Virus record (IMG/VR): IMGVR_UViG_3300047178_000142 | Span: 1-62,511 of that record | Source of the DNA: a virus | Length of the DNA: 62,511 nt | Direction: 5' to 3' (one strand) | Shown here: positions 39,339 through 46,395 of the stretch, in pieces | Numbering within the stretch: position 1 is the first letter of the stretch | Layout of the letters: each line of letters begins with the position of its first letter | Made by a program: the position numbers and the translations under genes | The notes under the pieces: model-generated | What the model was told of the DNA's origin: nothing | Databases searched by the model: none | Seen by the model: the letters and a program-made list of their open reading frames with translations, nothing else

Positions 39339-39557
39339 TCATCCCCGACCACGATCAATATGCGCCGGCCGAAACCCTGTCAGAAACGCCTCTACCGCGA
39401 CTGCGACAGGCCCGCTGATCTCCTTCGCCCCGCTCTCCATCTCCCGCACCCGCTGACCACCCTTCTCCGACGATCCACCCAGGCGGAGTGCATCTGCCAT
39501 CTCGTAGACGCTCCAGCCGAGTTGCTGGCGGGCGGCGTGGAGCTCGTGAGATGTCAT
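39339..39557 (-). CDS. XRE-like HTH protein (72 aa)
   Basis: The sequence MTSHELHAARQQLGWSVYEM, ADALRLGG then RVREMESGAKEISGPVAVAV follows the pattern of short phage XRE-like proteins (A-R-x-x-L-G-W-S...A-x-A-L-R-L-G...R-x-x-E...G...I-x-G-P). It is the last gene of the leftward island and may regulate it. Confidence 0.75.
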   Translation of the reverse strand: MTSHELHAARQQLGWSVYEMADALRLGGSSEKGGQRVREMESGAKEISGPVAVAVEAFLTGFRPAHIDRGRG

Positions 39558-39595
39558 GGCTTACTCTGGCGAAAGGTGAGTGTTGGGGTAGAGAC

Positions 39596-40627
39596 TCACC
39601 GTGCATGCACGATTGGTCGTTCATCGTGGATCACGCCGTCAAGGGTCCGACCGGCGGCCTTCTTGCCGACCCGTTGCATGGGCCATCCGCCCGAGCCGCG
39701 CGTGCCGTCCACTTCAAGGCGGATGAAGTTGCCCTCGTTGATCGGCCAATGCCCGTCATCGTTTTGGCAGGCCGCCCATTCGCCATTCTGCTTATGATGA
39801 TAAGGGACGCCAGCCGCCGCGCACTGATCGCGAAGTCCCCTAAACCAGTCAGGATGCGACGGACGGGCTTTGTGCGCTCCCTGGTCGGTCTCGCCGCCGG
39901 TGATAATCCAGTCGAGCTGGCCAGGCGGGATTGAAGGTGGCGGGAGGTTGATGTCCCAATCACCGAGGTAAGGCTGGCCGCTCTCCACATATTGCCCCTT
40001 CAAAGCATTGATGTGGATGCCGGCCCGCGTCGACCCAGCGCGCTTGGGCTGTAGGCAAATGCTGGTTAGGCCCACCGGACCTAGCAGCGGCTCCATGCTC
40101 AAGAAGGCGAACGCCGGCTTAAGCGCCGCCTTGGCCGCTAGCAGTTTCGGGATATCCCGATCTGCCTCCGCCTGGGTGACGACTGTGCAGCCGATGGCGG
40201 CGTTCGGCGGCAGGCCACCGGCCGCCACTGCTAGCTTGACGATGTTCCCCGGTCGCTTCGTCAGCAGGAGCCAAATGAGGTGCGGTGTACGCCGGATCTT
40301 ATCAAAGAGGGCGGCCCGCCACTCCGCAGGCACGTCGCTGTCGAACACGTCGGAAAGCGAGCTGCAAAATACGAACGGCCGCGTCCCGTCCTTCGCCGCC
40401 TTACGATCCCAGGTAAAGGGCTTGCGCCGGTTGGCCTCGCTCGTCAGCGACCGGGTGCCGACGCCCTTGCCGGGTCCGCCGAACTCGACACGGCTGAAGC
40501 GCGTCTCCATCAGGTTGCATGCGTAGCAGCCCTCGCAGGCGCCCAGAGGGCCGTTGCTGACTTTCGTGCAGCCGACCCATTCGTTGTGGGTCATGTCGGC
40601 CCATGAGATGTGCGTTTGATCAGCCAT
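39596..40627 (-). CDS. DUF5131 (phage Gp37/Gp68 family) protein
   Basis: I chose the start at 40627 (MADQTHISWADMTHNEWVGC) with GGGAGGG upstream. The 343-aa protein carries the family's Cys cluster: C20, C31, C34 and C37 in GCTKVSNGPLG then ACEGCYAC. It also has FVFCSSLSDVFDSDVPAEWR, RTPHLIWLLLTKRPGNI and the LDWIITGGETD-type end. These proteins are radical-SAM-like by pattern and found in phages and genomic islands; their chemistry is unknown. The Cys spacing here (CX10CX2CX2C) is longer than the usual family form. Confidence 0.85.
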   Translation of the reverse strand: MADQTHISWADMTHNEWVGCTKVSNGPLGACEGCYACNLMETRFSRVEFGGPGKGVGTRSLTSEANRRKPFTWDRKAAKDGTRPFVFCSSLSDVFDSDVPAEWRAALFDKIRRTPHLIWLLLTKRPGNIVKLAVAAGGLPPNAAIGCTVVTQAEADRDIPKLLAAKAALKPAFAFLSMEPLLGPVGLTSICLQPKRAGSTRAGIHINALKGQYVESGQPYLGDWDINLPPPSIPPGQLDWIITGGETDQGAHKARPSHPDWFRGLRDQCAAAGVPYHHKQNGEWAACQNDDGHWPINEGNFIRLEVDGTRGSGGWPMQRVGKKAAGRTLDGVIHDERPIVHAR

Positions 40628-40629
40628 GA

Positions 40630-41031
40630 TCAGCCCTCCCCCGTAAGGTCGGATACGACGGGCCACGGAACGGATTTCAGCGAGGCGCCGTGATAGATCG
40701 CGACCACGGCGCGCTGCGGCTCCTCGACGCCATCCATCGAGACGAGCGACACACCTTCGTCGCTGCCGCCGTCATCGAAATCGCAGACCATGATCTCGAT
40801 CCCGGTCGCGTCGGTCGCGGTACTCACGTCCTGGAGAACGCCGCCCGAAACCGTAATCACGATGCGCGAACGTTCAAACTTGGCGTCGCTTGCAGCGATG
40901 GCGGCTTTCATTTCAGTGCGCCAGCTCGTGAAGAACTCTGCAACGGCGAAGTAATCGACTATGTCATCCTCAAAATTCTCAGCCTGATGCGCCAGAGCTT
41001 CGTAAATAAGGGATGCGACTTTGCTATCCAT
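40630..41031 (-). CDS. Hypothetical protein of DUF5131 island
   Basis: The start at 41031 gives an 8-nt spacing from GGAGGT; upstream ATGs are too close. The 133-aa protein has a helical N-terminus (KVASLIYEALAHQAENFEDD) and a beta-rich C-terminus (ATGIEIMVCDFDDGGSDEGV). It lies 2 nt before the DUF5131 gene and is cotranscribed. Not recognised. Confidence 0.6.
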   Translation of the reverse strand: MDSKVASLIYEALAHQAENFEDDIVDYFAVAEFFTSWRTEMKAAIAASDAKFERSRIVITVSGGVLQDVSTATDATGIEIMVCDFDDGGSDEGVSLVSMDGVEEPQRAVVAIYHGASLKSVPWPVVSDLTGEG

Positions 41032-41067
41032 GTTCATTACCTCCACATTTCGCCTTTAACGCTTTGG

Positions 41068-41334
41068 CTAAACTGAACCGGATGCTTGGCTGTCGGAGCC
41101 GGACCAGCGCTTGGCCGCGTAGACAAGGCCGCTGGTGAAGGCGTCGCCGACCAGCTTGGACTCGCGGCGCTTACGCTCGACCAGTCGGCGCATGCGCAGC
41201 TCTTCGCGAAGGATTCGATCAGCGCCAATCGGCTTGAATTGATCAGAGATCGACCAAGATAGGTTGAGCCGTCCGATCTTCAGGAAACGCATCCCGCCAA
41301 CCTTCCGATAATCGATGTTTATGAGGTTGATCAT
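41068..41334 (-). CDS. Small basic protein, first gene of leftward island
   Basis: The 88-aa protein begins MINLINIDYRKVGGMRFLKI and has a basic helix (ILREELRMRRLVERKRRESK). It is the promoter-proximal gene of the leftward unit. No family is recognised; nucleic-acid binding is possible. Confidence 0.5.
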   Translation of the reverse strand: MINLINIDYRKVGGMRFLKIGRLNLSWSISDQFKPIGADRILREELRMRRLVERKRRESKLVGDAFTSGLVYAAKRWSGSDSQASGSV

Positions 41335-41632
41335 TTTCTAAAGTCCCGTTTTGGGCGCCCCGTTGGGGCCGATGCTTGTAATTTAACATCGATGCTATCT
41401 CTGTACACAGAAAAATGTATTCAAGAGCGCATCAAATGTATTTTTTCTTTGACGATCAGGGCTTCCGAAGAAGCGGCTGTCGATTTTGCGCGTCGCGTAC
41501 CGTCTACACTTCGCAACGCCTTTGGGTGCGACATCTTGTCCGTAGGATTTGCATGGTTCGTCCCACATATGGGAAAAGCCGAGCTGCCCCCTTCGACTTG
41601 CCTCCGTCACGCTTTGAGTGAGGAGGACCATC
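41335..41632. promoter_or_regulatory. AT-richer divergent control region
   Basis: This 298-bp gap separates the leftward island from the rightward 41633 gene. It is visibly AT-richer than the genome. It holds two AAATGTATT direct repeats (41413-41421 and 41434-41442, 21 bp apart, two helical turns) and a TGTACA palindrome (41402-41407). I see no convincing gene in it; an open frame at 41392-41658 overlaps the next start and lacks support. Confidence 0.5.
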
Positions 41633-42247
41633 ATGAGCGCTTCAACCAGTCGCAATAAGCGAAAGGGGCCAGGCGTCGCCCCCCTGCGCGCCGTTGGCGA
41701 GCCTGCCGCTGACCCCGCGCCGCGCCCCGAGCCCGATAGCAAGGTCGTACAGCACAAGACCGGCCTTCGCTGGTGCTTCGACAAGGGGTCGATCACATCG
41801 GCGATGTATGAGGCGGGCGAGCGGTACGGGCGCGATCACCGCGACGCAGAGATGGGCGACGCCTGCACGATCAAATCGTCGCTGGCGAGCCTGGAAACGG
41901 GCGGCTGCGGCGGGGGGAGCGGAAAGCCGATAGCTCCGGCCGGCGGGATCGATTTTCTTATGCAGATCCAGATCCTGCACGCGCGCCAGGAGCGCGATGC
42001 GGTGCACGCTCACTTCGACTATGACACCGGCGCTCTGTCTGTGCTCTCGGCGATCTGCGGCCGACAGATGACGCCCATGGAGGCAGCCCGCGGATCGTAT
42101 CAGGATACGGAGTCGATGGTTCGCGAGCGGTCTAAGGAGATAACGGCCGTCCTTCGGGCCATCCTGACTATGCTCTCGACCTTCTACCGAAAGCGCGACA
42201 AGGCCGAAGCGCAGGCGGAAAACGTACAATCTGGGAGGCGGGCTTGA
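41633..42247 (+). CDS. DUF6456-like regulatory protein
   Basis: A very strong GAGGAGG precedes the ATG at 41633. The 204-aa protein has TGLRWCFDKGSITSAMYEAG then ERYGRDHR, and a C-terminal part with ARQERDAVHAHFDYDTGALS and LSAICGRQMTPMEAARG. The Y-x-A-G-E-R-x-x-x-D...A-x-x-x...L-x-x-V/I-C layout resembles the alphaproteobacterial DUF6456 family. Possible late-gene regulator by position before the packaging block. Similarity is modest. Confidence 0.55.
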   Translation: MSASTSRNKRKGPGVAPLRAVGEPAADPAPRPEPDSKVVQHKTGLRWCFDKGSITSAMYEAGERYGRDHRDAEMGDACTIKSSLASLETGGCGGGSGKPIAPAGGIDFLMQIQILHARQERDAVHAHFDYDTGALSVLSAICGRQMTPMEAARGSYQDTESMVRERSKEITAVLRAILTMLSTFYRKRDKAEAQAENVQSGRRA

Positions 42248-42306
42248 TCCGTCACGATCTTTCGTGGCATATAGGCGTCATCGGAGTTGCGGTTGCAGCC
42301 CGACCG

Positions 42307-42337
42307 AGCCCCCGAGCGACATCCGCCGGGGCTTTTT
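42307..42337 (+). terminator. Rho-independent terminator after 41633 gene
   Basis: AGCCCC (42307-42312) pairs with GGGGCT (42328-42333) across a 15-nt loop and is followed by TTTTT. It lies 60 nt after the stop of the DUF6456-like gene. Confidence 0.75.
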
Positions 42338-42355
42338 CGTATCTGGGACATCGCG

Positions 42356-42481
42356 ATGCTGTCTGAGAACACCCTTAACGCGGTGCGGTCTTCGCTCGCG
42401 CGCGGCATGGTGAACACGCCACCGAAGGCGCCCTCGGACACCAAGGAGCAGGGCGCCAAGCCCGCCCAGACCAAGCACTAA
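42356..42481 (+). CDS. Small protein (41 aa)
   Basis: MLSENTLNAVRSSLARGMVN continues TPPKAPSDTKEQGAKPAQTK. A GGGACA lies upstream. The basic, disordered tail and position just before the dif-like region are the only clues. No homology call is possible. Confidence 0.4.
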   Translation: MLSENTLNAVRSSLARGMVNTPPKAPSDTKEQGAKPAQTKH

Positions 42482-42487
42482 AGCGCA

Positions 42488-42587
42488 ACAATAAGTCTGC
42501 GCCCGCCGACACAATAAGTCGGGCCTTCGGGGGTCGGTTTGCAACATAAGTCGTCCAGGGCGTCTCATAATGTTTGTTATGTGACGT
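42488..42587. other. dif-like core plus ATAAGTC repeats, attP candidate
   Basis: CATAATGTTTGTTATG at 42566-42581 is an inverted repeat (CATAA, 6-bp centre, TTATG). With 11-bp arms it fills 42560-42587 and has the XerC-arm, 6-bp centre, XerD-arm plan of dif. I count 19 of 28 matches to E. coli dif. Upstream lie three direct ATAAGTC copies (42491-42497, 42514-42520, 42546-42552). The recombinase gene starts 21 bp downstream. Confidence 0.6.
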
Positions 42588-42608
42588 ATTTGGAGACCTG
42601 GAGGCCGG

Positions 42609-43469
42609 ATGAATACTGTTCCGGCTCAAGGGCTTAGCATCTTGTCGGCAGGCGACCGCCAAATCGTGCGCCATTGGCTGCACGGGAAACAGCCCAATAC
42701 GGCGTCTGCCTACCAGGCCGATGCGACCCGATTTCTGGCCTTCGCGGGCAAGCCGATTGCAGACGTTCAGCTGACCGATTTGCAAGCCTATTCCGACAGC
42801 ATGCCGGAAGTTTCGACGGCCACGCGCGCCCGGCGCTTGTCCGCGATCAAGTCGCTTCTGACCTTCGCGGTTAAGGGCGATTTCATCACGAGCAACCCCG
42901 GCGCCGCGCTGCAGGTCGGCAAGGCGCAGATCACCAGCGCCGACCACCTGCTGAGCGAAACGGACGTTCGCCGTATGATCGGCTGCGAACCCGACCCCCG
43001 ACGTCGCGCAGTTTTGCGGCTTCTCTACGTTTGCGGCCTCCGCGCTTCCGAGGCTTGCGGTCTTCGCTGGCGCGACATGACAGGAACCGACCGAAAGGGC
43101 GGTGAAGCGAAGATCCTGGGTAAGGGTGGCAAGCTGCGCACCGTGGTCGTGCCGGCGGACCTCTGGCGCGAGCTGGCGGCGCTGACCCCTGCCCTCAATC
43201 ATGACAGCCCGGTTCTGCCGGGCGCCCGCGGCGCAGCGTTGCGACGCGAGGCCATCCACCGGATCGTCAAGCGCGCGGCCAAACGGGCGGGCGTTACCGA
43301 AGCGGCGTCGGCCCACTGGCTGCGCCATTCCCACGCGAGCCATGCGCTCGACAACGGCTGCAAGGTCCACGTCCTGGCGGAAAGCCTGGGCCACGCCTCG
43401 CTCGCCACCACTTCACGCTACGCGCATGCCCGGGCTGGCGAACGCTCGGCCGCCTTCATCAAGGGCTAA
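42609..43469 (+). CDS. Xer-type tyrosine recombinase
   Basis: The 286-aa protein has the length and two-domain plan of XerC/XerD: a SAM-like N-terminal domain (1-100) and a catalytic domain. Catalytic residues fit the family: Arg145 (CGLRASEACGLRW), Lys in GKGGKLRTVVVP, His236 and Arg239 (HWLRHSHASHAL), His262 and Tyr271 (LGHASLATTSRYAH). GGAGG-type ribosome site upstream. It is encoded directly beside a dif-like inverted repeat, so it probably acts there, either for integration at host dif or for monomer resolution. Confidence 0.9.
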   Translation: MNTVPAQGLSILSAGDRQIVRHWLHGKQPNTASAYQADATRFLAFAGKPIADVQLTDLQAYSDSMPEVSTATRARRLSAIKSLLTFAVKGDFITSNPGAALQVGKAQITSADHLLSETDVRRMIGCEPDPRRRAVLRLLYVCGLRASEACGLRWRDMTGTDRKGGEAKILGKGGKLRTVVVPADLWRELAALTPALNHDSPVLPGARGAALRREAIHRIVKRAAKRAGVTEAASAHWLRHSHASHALDNGCKVHVLAESLGHASLATTSRYAHARAGERSAAFIKG

Positions 43470-43471
43470 GA

Positions 43472-43708
43472 ATGGCCGTCACCGCCGAACGCATCCGCGA
43501 AATCTACAACGAGACCAAGCCCAACATGCCGTCGGGCGCGAAACTGGTCATCGAGGTGGAGCGGCGCCTCAAACAGCGCCAGGCGATCGGCGCGGTTTCC
43601 GGACGCACGCGCGACGAGGTGATGCAGGCTGTGTGTGAGGATATGGCCCGCGAAGCCTGTCCGAAGGCCCGCGCCGAGCAGCTGTTCGCCGGTGGACAAC
43701 TCGTCTGA
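43472..43708 (+). CDS. Small helical protein downstream of recombinase (78 aa)
   Basis: It follows the recombinase by 2 nt: MAVTAERIREIYNETKPNMP, then KLVIEVERRLKQRQAIGAVS and RDEVMQAVCEDMAREACPKA. Charged helices and no membrane segment. Possibly an excisionase-like or accessory protein by position, without family evidence. Confidence 0.55.
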   Translation: MAVTAERIREIYNETKPNMPSGAKLVIEVERRLKQRQAIGAVSGRTRDEVMQAVCEDMAREACPKARAEQLFAGGQLV

Positions 43709-43878
43709 TGTCACCCCACGAGCGCGCGGCGAAGATGCCCTGCCCCTGCAATATGCAAAGCGAGGGCGACGGCGGACCCTGCCGATTGATTGATCGCCAG
43801 GAGACCGACCGGGTCGAGCGCGAGCATCTGGAATGCGTGTGCGGCGTCACGTTCTGCAGGGTGTGGATCAAGGACTGA
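43708..43878 (+). CDS. Cysteine-rich mini-protein (56 aa)
   Basis: The stop/start overlaps are TGATG on both sides. Cysteines occur as CPC near residue 12, a single C, then LECVCGVTFC. Two CxC pairs suggest a zinc knuckle. Not recognised. Confidence 0.55.
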   Translation: MSPHERAAKMPCPCNMQSEGDGGPCRLIDRQETDRVEREHLECVCGVTFCRVWIKD

Positions 43879-44057
43879 TGGCGCCGGAGATCGTCCGGAT
43901 GGCCGATTGCTTCCGGCCCCTCAGGGCGGGTCAGATTTGGCCCGGCAGCCACGATGCGGATGCGGTCGAGGTGATCGTAGCGCACCGGTTGGTCACCTGG
44001 CGCTGGACTGAGCCATGCCCCGCCGGCGCGACCCATTGGCGGCCCATCGCCGCCTGA
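43878..44057 (+). CDS. Small protein (59 aa)
   Basis: MAPEIVRMADCFRPLRAGQI, then VEVIVAHRLVTWRWTEPCPA and THWRPIAA. Overlaps the previous gene. Beta-rich with aromatic residues. Not recognised. Confidence 0.55.
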   Translation: MAPEIVRMADCFRPLRAGQIWPGSHDADAVEVIVAHRLVTWRWTEPCPAGATHWRPIAA

Positions 44058-44062
44058 GCCTT

Positions 44063-44095
44063 CGGCCTCGCCTGGCCGAAACCATCACGAGGCCG
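44063..44095. other. Intergenic hairpin after 44057
   Basis: CGGCCTCG (44063-44070) is mirrored by CGAGGCCG (44088-44095) with a 17-nt loop. There is no U-run, so it is not a standard terminator. The 132-bp gap 44058-44189 otherwise shows nothing I can assign. Confidence 0.4.
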
Positions 44096-44189
44096 ACCCG
44101 ACTGGAGAACGGCGGGTGCGGAGGAACGTCGGCGATGTGGCCGTGAAGGCCAACCCCCGAACGGCCTGGATAACCCGGGAGCCCGATCG

Positions 44190-44462
44190 ATGCAGAACAT
44201 CACCGCCTATACCGAGGTGGACCCTCCACGCTCGTGCGTCGTCGAATTCGTCATCATCAACGCGCACGCCGCCGGTGTTGGCGTCTTCGTCCGCAACCGC
44301 GCTGGCGAGATGATCGAGGTCGTCGTCCCGACGGCGGAATGGTCGCGCATGGCGCGCGCCATCTTCGCCCATGCCGCCATCGCCGAGTCCCGCGCCACGG
44401 TCGCGCCCGAACTCCCCCTCTCCGCCACGTCGTTGGCCTCATACAAACCCCCGGAGGCCTGA
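44190..44462 (+). CDS. Hypothetical protein (90 aa)
   Basis: MQNITAYTEVDPPRSCVVEF then VIINAHAAGVGVFVRNRAGE and VVVPTAEWSRMARAIFAHAA. An alpha/beta-like pattern without recognised family. Its stop overlaps the next start (TGATG). Confidence 0.55.
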   Translation: MQNITAYTEVDPPRSCVVEFVIINAHAAGVGVFVRNRAGEMIEVVVPTAEWSRMARAIFAHAAIAESRATVAPELPLSATSLASYKPPEA

Positions 44463-44620
44463 TGCACGAAATCATCGAGATGCGGGTCGGCTTCACCCAT
44501 CAAGGCGACTGGTTCGTCTTCGACGGCGAAACCGGGGCGACCCTGAACCGCGGATTTCGCACGAAGATGCAGGCGACCAACTGGATCGGCCGCAAACTTC
44601 GCGAGACCGCATGCCGCTGA
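44462..44620 (+). CDS. Small protein (52 aa)
   Basis: MHEIIEMRVGFTHQGDWFVF then DGETGATLNRGFRTKMQATN. Translationally coupled to the previous gene and overlapping the next. Not recognised. Confidence 0.5.
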   Translation: MHEIIEMRVGFTHQGDWFVFDGETGATLNRGFRTKMQATNWIGRKLRETACR

Positions 44621-44811
44621 CCCCACAAGAGCTTTACGAGCTGCGCTCGGCGATGCTGGACGCGGCCCTCGACACGATGGCGCCGGGCGACCCGTTCGAC
44701 CAGATCATCGCGCGGGCCCAAGCCTATGAGGCATACGTGTTGCAGCCCCTCGTCGCACCTGAGCTGACATTGGCCATAATCGAGCGCGCCGCGGGAAAGA
44801 CTGTCCATTGA
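44611..44811 (+). CDS. Small protein (66 aa)
   Basis: MPLTPQELYELRSAMLDAAL then FDQIIARAQAYEAYVLQPLV. Helical; starts within the previous gene (10-nt overlap). The 109 bp that follow (44812-44920) hold no assigned feature. Confidence 0.5.
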   Translation: MPLTPQELYELRSAMLDAALDTMAPGDPFDQIIARAQAYEAYVLQPLVAPELTLAIIERAAGKTVH

Positions 44812-44920
44812 CGACGTTGGCGGCGGCCACCTTGGCGGCTGTTCGGGCCGGAGCGCGGGCGATGATACATTGCAGACCCGTTCCGCCCGTTCCCGTCGCC
44901 GCCCCTGCCAAGGCCCGCCC

Positions 44921-45109
44921 ATGACGCCCGAACAGCTTGAGAGCATCAGCGATCTCGCCAGCCGCGTCGAGCGGCTTGGGCCTGACCGCCGCAATCCCGA
45001 GCGCTTCCACGAGGAGAAGTCGGAGATCGCGTCCGGCCTTCGCCAGCTTCTGGAGAGTGGCGATGGCCAACGACCTCGCACCCATCGGCGAGCCGCCCTT
45101 CCTCGCTAG
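44921..45109 (+). CDS. Small protein (62 aa)
   Basis: MTPEQLESISDLASRVERLG then RFHEEKSEIASGLRQLLESG. The C-terminal 15 residues are Arg-rich and overlap the next gene by 47 nt, so the true end of the functional part may be earlier. Helical, charged, not recognised. Confidence 0.5.
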   Translation: MTPEQLESISDLASRVERLGPDRRNPERFHEEKSEIASGLRQLLESGDGQRPRTHRRAALPR

Positions 45110-45272
45110 GTTCGGCGACCGCGTGCGCATCCTGGGACGAAGAGAGTTTCACCTCGTCGTCGAGCTTCATGGCGAACGCGACGGGGTGACGATCGCGCAT
45201 GATATGATCGAGCGCTTCATACCCGCGTGCGAGATGAAACAGCTGAGGCTGGTGGCCCGCGCGACGCGCTGA
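45063..45272 (+). CDS. Small beta-rich protein (69 aa)
   Basis: GGAG precedes the ATG at 45063. The sequence (ARFGDRVRILGRREFHLVVE, GVTIAHDMIERFIPACEMKQ) suggests a small beta-barrel-like fold. Not recognised. It precedes the metallopeptidase-like gene by 35 nt. Confidence 0.5.
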   Translation: MANDLAPIGEPPFLARFGDRVRILGRREFHLVVELHGERDGVTIAHDMIERFIPACEMKQLRLVARATR

Positions 45273-45307
45273 CCATTCGTCGATAGATTGGCGAGGCGTG
45301 TTGACGG

Positions 45308-45919
45308 ATGGATCGTCCCCAGCCGCCAGACAGTCTGTTCGACGCGCCGGACGGCATCTTCGTCCCCGCGCCCGAACTTATCGCATGGGCGACAGACACC
45401 TTCATTCTTCCCGGCGCGCCCCTCTGGAACGAGGAGCACGCCCATCTCCAATTCGCGGACCTCGGCGCCCTTTGGACCAACGTCGGGAACGGCCGTCATG
45501 GGAATCGCATTGTCGGCCAGTGCGAGGTGGGCCGTCCCCAGGCGATGGGGAAATGGGCCAAGGTGCGAGCCGAGATGCAGGTGCGGTCATGGTTTGGCTG
45601 CATCCCCGATTTCATCATCACCATCGACGCCGCATATGCCCGTGAGTGTGAGGACGCCACCTTCTGTTCGCTGACTGAGCATGAGCTTCTCCATGCGGGG
45701 CAGGAAAAGGACGGTTTCGGCGCCCCGAAGTTTCGCCGGGACGGCTCGCCCGCCTTCGCGATCCGGGGGCACGACGTCGAGGAGTTCGTCAGCATCGTCG
45801 ATCGCTACGGCGTCGGCGCGGCGGCTGGTCGAACCGCCGACCTGGTGGCCGCCGCAGCGCGTGACCCATGTGTCGCGCCCGCCAACATCGCCCATGCCTG
45901 CGGCACCTGCCGCGCCTGA
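45308..45919 (+). CDS. Putative phage metallopeptidase (HExxH)
   Basis: The 203-aa protein has LTEHELLHAGQEKDGFGAPK with His125-Glu126 and His129 as the zinc site. A further His (GHDVEEFVSIVDRYG) may be the third ligand. This matches a small phage metallopeptidase-like family found next to terminase genes. Target unknown. It is the first gene of the packaging block. Confidence 0.8.
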   Translation: MDRPQPPDSLFDAPDGIFVPAPELIAWATDTFILPGAPLWNEEHAHLQFADLGALWTNVGNGRHGNRIVGQCEVGRPQAMGKWAKVRAEMQVRSWFGCIPDFIITIDAAYARECEDATFCSLTEHELLHAGQEKDGFGAPKFRRDGSPAFAIRGHDVEEFVSIVDRYGVGAAAGRTADLVAAAARDPCVAPANIAHACGTCRA

Positions 45920-45945
45920 ACCAACCCTAGACTGGAACGGCGCGC

Positions 45946-46395
45946 ATGTCGGTGCTTACAGACGATCAGAAAACCTTTATCGTTCAGAGACTTGCTTGCT
46001 ACGATAGCCCGCAGGTTGTGGCCGACGCCTTCAAGGAGGAGTTCGGCGAGCCGATCGCGCGGGCGAAGGTCTACAACTACGATCCGACGCGCAGCGGCTT
46101 TGACCAAGCGGAGAAGTGGCGCGAAATCTTCGACGCGACGCGCAAGCTTTTCCTGGAAAGCGCCACCGAAGCCGGCATCGCCCACAAGTCGGTGCGGCTG
46201 CGACGACTTGAGGACATGTGCCAACGGGCCATGGGGATGCGGAATTTCGCTCTCGCCGCGCAACTCATGGAACAGGCGGCGCGAGAGGTCGGCAACGCCT
46301 TCACCAATCGGCGCGAACTGACGGGGAAGGATGGCTCAGCCGTTTCGGTCGATGCCACGGTGATCTACGCCCTGCCGGACAATGGCCGAGAGTGA
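45946..46395 (+). CDS. Terminase small subunit (DUF2280-type)
   Basis: The 149-aa protein starts with VLTDDQKTFIVQRLACYDSP then QVVADAFKEEFGEPIARAKV, the DUF2280 pattern, with helical HTH-like elements for pac recognition and a coiled C-terminal segment. It overlaps the large subunit by 14 nt. The pac or cos site is expected nearby but could not be defined. Confidence 0.85.
   Translation: MSVLTDDQKTFIVQRLACYDSPQVVADAFKEEFGEPIARAKVYNYDPTRSGFDQAEKWREIFDATRKLFLESATEAGIAHKSVRLRRLEDMCQRAMGMRNFALAAQLMEQAAREVGNAFTNRRELTGKDGSAVSVDATVIYALPDNGRE

Noticed and set aside
41392-41658. 88-aa rightward frame in the divergent control region
   Set aside because: It overlaps the well-supported start at 41633, lacks a ribosome site and shows no protein-like pattern.
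42560-42587. Plasmid partition locus expected if the prophage were episomal
   Set aside because: I found no ParA or ParB pattern anywhere in the window, so an episomal lifestyle is not supported beyond the dif-like site itself.
44063-44095. Hairpin considered as a terminator or tRNA arm
   Set aside because: There is no U-run, and I found no acceptor, anticodon and T-arm set around it. I saw no tRNA genes elsewhere either.
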